From the NCBI GenBank assembly GCA_035772405.1, contig JAYKKM010000414.1:667001-731000 (forward strand): DNA of 64,000 bases, given 5' to 3'. A program made the translations under genes and the position numbers. Below are positions 58,201-64,000 of this stretch, piece by piece. This DNA comes from Chrysogorgia sp. JL179-B06 (taxonomy: Eukaryota; Cnidaria; Anthozoa; Scleralcyonacea; Chrysogorgiidae). The number at the start of each line of letters is the position of its first letter. The first letter of the stretch is position 1. Below the pieces are notes generated by a model. It worked only from the letters and a program-made list of their open reading frames with translations, was not told where the DNA came from and made no database searches.

Positions 58201-59362
58201 AGATATGGCTAGTTGAAGTTGGAGAGTTTGTCCAATTTCGACGCCATATTTGTTTCTCAAATATGACGTCCCTGAGTTATTCTATCTCGTATTATGCCTA
58301 AGAAGCTCCTCTACTTTCCTGCATGAGGAACTAAATAGTTTATTTCGACTAATTTTCGTCCAAAGAGCACTCACAACAGCTATCACTATATGATCGCCAT
58401 CAAAACAGCTCCACTCAATGATAAAGAATCACTCAATGAAGTCATATTTTCAAAACAAATTATGGCATCAAAATCCTCAAATTTTGGCCCTTTCTCGATA
58501 TATGAGAACCGAAATGTAAAATTATTATAACATCAACCCAAGTTAGGGTTAGGGTTAGGGTTAGCGATTATTTGAATTTTGGTTTGTTCATATATCGAGA
58601 AAGCGCCCAAATATTCAACTTCAACTAGCCATATCTTCTTAACTAAATTGATAGGAATGCTGAAACTTTGGAAATAAACTAAAGTCAGTAAGATCTTTCA
58701 TATGAACTACATTTGTATTTTAGTTTAGTTTAGTTTAGTTTAGTTTAATGAATTTGTCACAATATATTTACAAGTTACTATTAATACAAAAAAAAGTACA
58801 TACAAATACAACGAATAAGACAGGTGTGACAGGAGAAAGGAACAGGACTTACGTCCCAATTGACACCTGACCCCTTAATGGTAGATACAATTGGATTTTG
58901 GACTTATTGGACATAGCCAGGGGGGCTATAGGCAGGTAGTTCGATAGAGTACATTTTGTGGAGACTAGACTTAAATCGAGAGAATTAGAGCTAGAGAATT
59001 AGAACTAGACTTAGAGCGAGAGAATTGTAGGATTTGAGACTAGGTGGTGGAGTGTTCCACAGTTCAGCTGACCTAATAAAAAACGATTTCCGGAAGTAGT
59101 CCTATTTTGACTGGAGTATCCCTTTAACTTGTTGTCGATACACAATCTCGCAGTGTGTTTGCTTTTTGTGTTTTTTCCTACTGTTTGTCAACACAATGTT
59201 TTGAAAACTCGTCGTTTTTCTCCCAGACATAACTCTGAACCAATGATTCACATTGGTTTGTCGCTGTTGACTGTGGCGCTGGAATCAGGGGCAACATATA
59301 TTGGAGCTTTCCCGTCTCTCATGGGTTTGATCAGTGATGAAATGTGCAAGAACCTTTTTATG
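43239..59362 (+). CDS. GBF1: GBF1-like Golgi ARF guanine-nucleotide exchange factor, N-terminal half
   Basis: Large BIG/GBF-class ARF-GEF that activates ARF1 at the early Golgi to recruit COPI. Exons: 43239-43346, 46554-46620, 47861-47992, 48490-48717, 49401-49461, 49540-49597, 54322-54632, 54725-54863, 55586-55787, 56339-56423, 59227-59362. They splice in frame to 509 codons, and the gene runs on past the window. The DCB domain is exons 1-6: [79 protein letters not shown]. Exons 7-9 are an acidic Ser/Glu-rich linker. Exons 10-11 start the HUS domain ([38 protein letters not shown]). The Sec7 catalytic domain lies outside. ATG 43239 was chosen because it opens the conserved N-terminus. Confidence 0.95.
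43916..44288. mobile_element. Harbinger-like MITE with TAA duplication
   Basis: The ends GGCCCAGTTCAGATGCCGAA and ttcggcgtctgaactgggcc-type mirror, flanked by TAA (43913-43915, 44289-44291). Repeated forms of tcatgagccgaacctaat lie inside. A three-base TAA duplication fits PIF/Harbinger; assignment by ends only. Confidence 0.7.
44300..45290. other. GBF1 intron 1 sequence without recognised feature
   Basis: Low-copy-looking, AT-rich DNA. A poly-G patch at about 44981 (cttggggggggg) and a short tandem (acagtaaatacagt) at 44909-44935 are the only marks. Confidence 0.4.
45297..45727. mobile_element. MITE with caaatgcccc internal repeats
   Basis: The ends aattcgaaggtgtaaca and tgttacacctttgaatt are inverted repeats with one mismatch. 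About seven dispersed tcaaatgcccca motifs lie inside, also seen in the pogo-like MITE at 23507-24221. Confidence 0.65.
45961..46482. mobile_element. fold-back element, about 520 bp
   Basis: The ends tagtctagttagcaatatta and taatattcctaacttgacta, then matching arms with aaaagagccataacaacata. It is 71 bp upstream of GBF1 exon 2. Confidence 0.75.
46706..47344. mobile_element. hAT-type MITE with 8-bp target duplication
   Basis: The ends TAGGGATGAGCCGAT and ATCGGCTCATCCCTA are inverted. The flanks GTGAAATG at 46698-46705 and 47345-47352 are identical. Further cgatttatcgg/ccgat blocks lie near both ends. An ORF of 80 residues inside shows no transposase motif. Confidence 0.9.
47395..47540 (+). repeat. 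tRNA-Ala-like SINE, copy 2
   Basis: ctgca-ttagcat-tgcag forms a perfect anticodon arm with AGC in the loop, followed by gggttcaattccagcc. The D-arm region is shortened (cctcagtggtgagagc). It shares upstream sequence with copy 1 at 16290. Confidence 0.65.
48005..48200. repeat. fold-back with SINE body motif
   Basis: The mirrored aaaatggaatctatttag and ctaaatagattccatttt, then gttcagttatag-tgcacaga and its reverse near 48190. It begins 12 bp after the GBF1 exon 3 donor and carries the gattgtcaagctcaaatcc SINE motif. Confidence 0.55.
48741..49216. mobile_element. TTAA-type fold-back MITE, family of 57488-57935
   Basis: The right end is ctaggcactttaag. The left end is a diverged ttcaaagcgcctatgcaatg. 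The arms gaaagaactcttgaaacta and tagtttcaagagttctttc are mirrored, and tgacatca-type and tcaaatatgcaaatcat motifs lie in the centre. It starts 23 bp after the GBF1 exon 4 donor. Confidence 0.7.
49738..49955. mobile_element. small MITE with (GCGATC)n core
   Basis: The ends aaactgtttacacggc and gctccgtgtaaacgggg are inverted. Internal cgatcgcgatcgcgatcgc runs recur on both sides. Confidence 0.6.
50040..50230. repeat. 20-bp minisatellite, site 4 (degenerate)
   Basis: About nine diverged units around gttacactatgttttaacat and gtaagacgttatgctacatg. It is in the same orientation as site 3, in GBF1 intron 6. Confidence 0.65.
50255..51972. mobile_element. large fold-back element containing a pogo-like MITE
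   Basis: The outer ends tacacgagcaagttttcttt and its mirror at 51953-51972, with additional ttccttgacaag motifs on both sides. The middle is occupied by the element 50538-51348. A single-ended relative is at 10270. Confidence 0.65.
50538..51348. mobile_element. pogo/Tigger-like element, non-autonomous
   Basis: The ends CAGTTGACTCTC and GAGAGTTAACTG (one mismatch) lie between TA dinucleotides (50536-50537, 51349-51350). Repeated taagcggacactcc/ggacacttttc motifs occur at both ends. The central 450 bp has no intact transposase frame. Confidence 0.75.
51971..52374. mobile_element. fold-back element rich in gaacaacattgttc palindromes
   Basis: The ends tacacacgtaaaaa and tttttacgtgtgta are exact mirrors, adjoining the element at 50255-51972. 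The interior repeats gttgaacaacattgttcat-like strings, also found at 16430-16515. Confidence 0.65.
52650..53130 (-). pseudogene. LINE 3' end
   Basis: The minus strand reads [20 protein letters not shown] and [11 protein letters not shown], a non-LTR ORF2 tail. The element end lies near the ttttttttatttatttatta run at about 52646. Confidence 0.55.
53218..53490 (+). repeat. direct repeat, copy 1 (about 265 bp)
   Basis: Near-identical to 55908-56175, from acacacttccttagatccgc to ggctggcttcacagggg. Six or so substitutions are visible in about 265 bp. It lies in GBF1 intron 6, the partner in intron 9. A short ORF (with [13 protein letters not shown]) is in both copies; I recognise no protein. Confidence 0.85.
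53590..53715 (+). repeat. tRNA-like SINE
   Basis: tgtggtttagtggttacctc (box A region), and gagacaggttcaaatcctcgg (box B), preceded by catggatcatcatcaagctc. The cloverleaf is incomplete. Confidence 0.5.
55000..55600 (-). pseudogene. Penelope-like element GIY-YIG endonuclease fragment
   Basis: The minus strand encodes, in broken frames, [20 protein letters not shown] (a degraded YxxIP...C...YIGQT-type start), then [20 protein letters not shown] and [20 protein letters not shown] with [13 protein letters not shown]. These are characteristic of the C-terminal GIY-YIG domain of Penelope-like retroelements. The segment with caacgtttcgacactccaat and tcatcagggg just beyond it is the usual 3' region. 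It is broken and lies in GBF1 intron 8. Confidence 0.7.
55908..56175 (+). repeat. direct repeat, copy 2
   Basis: Partner of 53218-53490, beginning 121 bp after GBF1 exon 9. It ends cacaggggacaactctataa. Confidence 0.85.
56440..56600. mobile_element. fold-back element
   Basis: The arms ttatttaccggctgggaggt / ggaccgaccaaaacggtaaata, with an inner pair gtactggaaaaatattttcc and its mirror. It is 17 bp after the GBF1 exon 10 donor. Confidence 0.65.
56835..57354. repeat. 43-bp minisatellite, about 12 copies
   Basis: Unit starting tactttatcttctcgtggta, with period 43 bp measured on three neighbouring copies. Very low divergence; the few variants (cctggt, gtgat, gttac, ctaat) are single-base. Confidence 0.9.
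57488..57935. mobile_element. TTAA-bounded fold-back MITE
   Basis: TTAAAATGCC at the left and gcataggcactttaa at the right, with arms gttgtaaa and taactcttttgtttgaa mirrored. Same family as 48741-49216. Confidence 0.75.
58195..58642. mobile_element. fold-back element carrying the TTAGGG-core repeat
   Basis: The ends agaagatatggctagttgaa and its mirror at 58620-58638. The right flank is TTAA and the left TCAA, a likely decayed TTAA. The inner fold-back 58484-58612 lies inside it. Confidence 0.65.
58484..58612. repeat. fold-back with TTAGGG core, copy 2
   Basis: The arms ccctttctcgatatatga and tcatatatcgagaaagcgcc surround ttagggttagggttaggg-type units at about 58543-58563. It matches 19311-19476. 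Confidence 0.7.
58720..59115 (-). pseudogene. LINE 3' end with (TTTAG)n tract
   Basis: The minus strand reads [15 protein letters not shown] residues, a degraded LINE ORF2 tail. tttagtttagtttagtttag occurs at 58722-58746. It is just upstream of GBF1 exon 11. Confidence 0.5.
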
Positions 59363-59589
59363 GTGAGTGATCTGTGTGGCATATAAGCGCTGGTTATATT
59401 AGAGCAAACAGCGAGAGCTGGCAGAGTTTTCCAACATGTTTTGTTGTCACAACGGTGGCTACTCCAATATGACCGCCGCATATTCCCGCAGCGGCCGCGG
59501 AAGCTATTTTGAAGTGAGGGGGCTAAACCAACCTAGAGGGGTCCGGATTGAAATTTAGGGTTTAAAATAGCTTCAAACAACTTTCATCT

Positions 59590-59663
59590 ATTTTGCACCT
59601 ATTTCGTACCTATTTCGTACCTATTTCGCACCTATTTTCAACCTTTTTCGCACCTATTTCGCA
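59590..59663. repeat. 11-bp tandem repeat (tatttcgcacc)
   Basis: About six copies of cacctatttcg or tacctatttcg directly preceding the 17-bp array. Confidence 0.75.
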
Positions 59664-62600
59664 CGGCCGGTGATACATTATGACCGGTGATACATTACGA
59701 CCGGTGATACATTACGACCGGTGATACATTATGACCGGTGATACATTACGATCGGTGATACATTACGATCGGTGATACATTATGACCGGTGATACATTAC
59801 GACCGGTGATACATTACGACCGGTGATACATTAGGACCGGTGATACATTACGACCGCTGATACATTACGACTGGTGATACATTATGACCGGTGATACATT
59901 ACGACCGGTGATACATTACGACCGGTGATACATTACGACCGGTGATACATTATGACCGGTGATACATTACGACCGGTGATACATTACGACCGGTGATACA
60001 TTACGACCGGTGATACATTACGACCGGTGATACATTAAGACCGGTGATACATTAAGACCGGTGATACATTAAGACCGGTGATACATTAAGACCGGTGATA
60101 CATTACGACCGGTGATACATTAAGACCGGTGATACATTACGACCGGTGATACATTAGGACCGGTGATACATTACGACCGCTGATACATTACGACCGGTGA
60201 TACATTACGACCGGTGATACATTACGACCGGTGATACATTATGACCGATGATACATTACGACCGGTGATACATTACGACCGGTGATACATTACGACCGGT
60301 GATACATTACGACCGGTGATACATTATGACCGGTGATACATTATGACCGGTGATACATTACGACCGGTGATACATTATGACCGGTGATACATTATGACCG
60401 GTGATACATTACGACCGGTGATACATTACGACCGGTGATACATTACGACCGGTGATACATTACGACCGGTGATACATTACGACCGGTGATACATTAAGAC
60501 CGGTGATACATTAAGACCGGTGATACATTAAGACCGGTGATACATTAAGACCGGTGATACATTACGACCGGTGATACATTACGACCGGTGATACATTACG
60601 ACCGGTGATACATTAAGACCGGTGATACATTATGACCGGTGATACATTACGACCGGTGATACATTACGACCGGTGATACATTATGACCGGTGATACATTA
60701 TGACCGGTGATACATTACGACCGGTGATACATTATGACCGGTGATACATTACGACCGGTGATACATTATGACCGGTGATACATTATGACCGGTGATACAT
60801 TACGACCGGTGATACATTACGACCGGTGATACATTATGACCGGTGATACATTAAGACCGGTGATACATTAAGACCGGTGATACATTAAGACCGGTGATAC
60901 ATTACGACCGGTGATACATTAGGACCGGTGATACATTACGACCGGTGATACATTACGACCGGTGATACATTACGACCGGTGATACATTACGACCGGTGAT
61001 ACATTACGACCGGTGATACATTACGACCGGTGATACATTACGACCGGTGATACATTACGACCGGTGATACATTACGACCGGTGATACATTAAGACCGGTG
61101 ATACATTATGACCGGTGATACATTATGACCGGTGATACATTACGACCGGTGATACATTACGACCGGTGATACATTACGACCGGTGATACATTACGACCGG
61201 TGATACATTACGACCGGTGATACATTACGACCGGTGATACATTACGACCGGTGATACATTACGACCGGTGATACATTACGACCGGTGATACATTACGACC
61301 GGTGATACATTACGACCGGTGATACATTAAGACCGGTGATACATTAAGACGGGTGATACATTACGACCGGTGATACATTACGACCGGTGATACATTACGA
61401 CCGGTGATACATTACGACCGGTGATACATTACGACCGGTGATACATTAAGACCGGTGATACATTACGACCGGTGATACATTACGACCGGTGATACATTAT
61501 GACCGATGATACATTACGACCGGTGATACATTACGACCGGTGATACATTACGACCGGTGATACAATATGACCGGTGATACATTACGACCGGTGATACATT
61601 ACGACCGGTGATACATTACGACCGGTGATACATTACGACCGGTGATACATTATGACCGGTGATACATTACGACCGGTGATACATTACGACCGGTGATACA
61701 TTACGACCGGTGATACATTATGACCGGTGATACATTACGACCGGTGATACATTACGACCGGTGATACATTAAGACCGGTGATACATTAAGACCGGTGATA
61801 CATTACGACCGGTGATACATTAGGACCGGTGATACATTACGACCGGTGATACATTACGACCGGTGATACATTACGACCGGTGATACATTACGACCGGTGA
61901 TACATTACGACCGGTGATACATTACGACCGGTGATACATTACGACCGGTGATACATTACGACCGGTGATACATTAAGACCGGTGATACATTATGACCGGT
62001 GATACATTATGACCGGTGATACATTACGACCGGTGATACATTACGACCGGTGATACATTACGACCGGTGATACATTACGACCGGTGATACATTACGACCG
62101 GTGATACATTACGACCGGTGATACATTACGACCGGTGATACATTACGACCGGTGATACATTACGACCGGTGATACATTACGACCGGTGATACATTAAGAC
62201 CGGTGATACATTAAGACGGGTGATACATTACGACCGGTGATACATTACGACCGGTGATACATTACGACCGGTGATACATTACGACCGGTGATACATTACG
62301 ACCGGTGATACATTAAGACCGGTGATACATTACGACCGGTGATACATTACGACCGGTGATACATTATGACCGATGATACATTACGACCGGTGATACATTA
62401 CGACCGGTGATACATTACGACCGGTGATACAATATGACCGGTGATACATTACGACCGGTGATACATTACGACCGGTGATACATTACGACCGGTGATACAT
62501 TACGACCGGTGATACATTATGACCGGTGATACATTACGACCGGTGATACATTACGACCGGTGATACATTACGACCGGTGATACATTATGACCGGTGATAC

Positions 62601-64000
62601 ATTACGACCGGTGATACATTACGACCGGTGATACATTACGACCGGTGATACATTAAGACCGGTGATACATTAAGACCGGTGATACATTAAGACCGGTGAT
62701 ACATTAAGACCGGTGATACATTACGACCGGTGATACATTACGACCGGTGATACATTACGACCGGTGATACATTACGACCGGTGATACATTAAGACCGGTG
62801 ATACATTACGACCGGTGATACATTACGACCGGTGATACATTATGACCGATGATACATTACGACCGGTGATACATTACGACCGGTGATACATTACGACCGG
62901 TGATACAATATGACCGGTGATACATTACGACCGGTGATACATTACGACCGGTGATACATTACGACCGGTGATACATTACGACCGGTGATACATTATGACC
63001 GGTGATACATTACGACCGGTGATACATTACGACCGGTGATACATTACGACCGGTGATACATTATGACCGGTGATACATTACGACCGGTGATACATTACGA
63101 CCGGTGATACATTAAGACCGGTGATACATTAAGACCGGTGATACATTAAGACCGGTGATACATTAAGACCGGTGATACATTACGACCGGTGATACATTAA
63201 GACCGGTGATACATTACGACCGGTGATACATTACGACCGGTGATACATTACGACCGCTGATACATTACGACCGGTGATACATTATGACCGGTGATACATT
63301 ATGACCGGTGATACATTACGACCGGTGATACATTACGACCGGTGATACATTACGACCGGTGATACATTACGACCGGTGATACATTACGACCGGTGATACA
63401 TTATGACCGGTGATACATTACGACCGGTGATACATTATGACCGGTGATACATTACGACCGGTGATACATTACGACCGGTGATACATTACGACCGGTGATA
63501 CATTACGACCGGTGATACATTAAGACCGGTGATACATTACGACCGGTGATACATTAAGACCGGTGATACATTACGACCGCCATACATTACGACCACCATA
63601 CATTACGACCGGTTACATTACGACCGGTGATACATTACGACCGGTGATACATTACGACCGGTGATACATTATGACCGGTGATACAATATGACCGGTGATA
63701 CAATATGACCGGTGATACAATATGACCGGTGATACATTACGACCGGTGATACATTACGACCGGTGATACATTACGACCGGTGATACATTATGACCGGTGA
63801 TACATTATGACCGGTGATACATTACGACCGGTGATACATTACGACCGGTGATACATTACGACCGGTGATACATTACGACCGGTGATACATTACGACCGGT
63901 GATACATTACGACCGGTGATACATTACGACCGGTGATACATTACGACCGGTGATACATTAACGACCGGTGATACATTAAGACCGGTGATACATTAAGACC
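59664..64000. repeat. 17-bp minisatellite, about 255 copies, with higher-order structure
   Basis: Unit gaccggtgatacattac. Most variation is at the last base (c, t, a or g before gacc). Rare variants mark larger duplications: gaccgatgat at 60243, 61501, 62368 and 62844; acaatatg near 61563, 62430 and 62906; gacggg near 61348 and 62215. Intervals are 867 bp (51 units) and 476 bp (28 units). It lies in the GBF1 intron after exon 11 and is still open at the window edge. Confidence 0.95.

Noticed and set aside
59664..64000. CRISPR-like regular repeats
   Set aside because: Units are contiguous 17-mers with no spacers, and the genome is eukaryotic; it is a minisatellite.

Overview
This is an intron-rich, repeat-rich, AT-rich segment of an invertebrate animal nuclear genome. 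The basis is GT-AG spliced genes of animal type, many LINE, SINE and MITE remnants, and no operon structure. Sponge, cnidarian or another marine invertebrate would all fit; the sequence alone does not settle which.

Five protein-coding genes could be assembled exon by exon. (1) An ADAM17/TACE-type sheddase on + (154..23257, 5' end outside the window) has 19 visible coding exons. One is an apparent 6-nt microexon (15295..15300) that supplies the Glu-Leu of the catalytic HELGH motif. (2) and (3) Two cyclophilin A-type prolyl isomerases lie head to head (- 27470..30653 and + 31206..34708), with identical coding exon lengths (69/31/89/97/215 nt) and a shared 552-bp intergenic promoter region. (4) An inositol polyphosphate multikinase (IPMK-like) gene on - (36836..42882) has four exons and one single-base frameshift in an A-rich run. 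(5) The N-terminal half of a GBF1-type ARF guanine-nucleotide exchange factor on + (43239 to beyond the window) has 11 exons visible and is divergent from IPMK across about 356 bp.

The genes are ordinary housekeeping and signalling genes: membrane shedding, protein folding, inositol phosphate synthesis, and Golgi ARF activation. I see no evidence that they form one pathway. The unusual content is in the introns and intergenic DNA: LINE 3' ends, a reverse-transcriptase fragment, a Penelope-type GIY-YIG fragment, an ORF with a CCHC and restriction-like endonuclease signature, tRNA-derived SINEs, hAT-, pogo- and Harbinger-like MITEs with readable target duplications, and about ten fold-back elements bounded by TTAA.

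Tandem repeats are also prominent. A 20-bp minisatellite family occurs at four sites on both strands, an 18-bp array lies inside a MITE, and 26-bp, 43-bp and GACA arrays are present. The last 4.3 kb is a 17-bp minisatellite (about 255 copies) with higher-order duplications of 51 and 28 units, still running at the window end inside a GBF1 intron. The candidates most worth a second look are the catalytic-motif microexon, the nested TTAA element in the IPMK intron, the 76-bp palindromic insertion beside an ADAM17 splice donor, and the 17-bp higher-order array.
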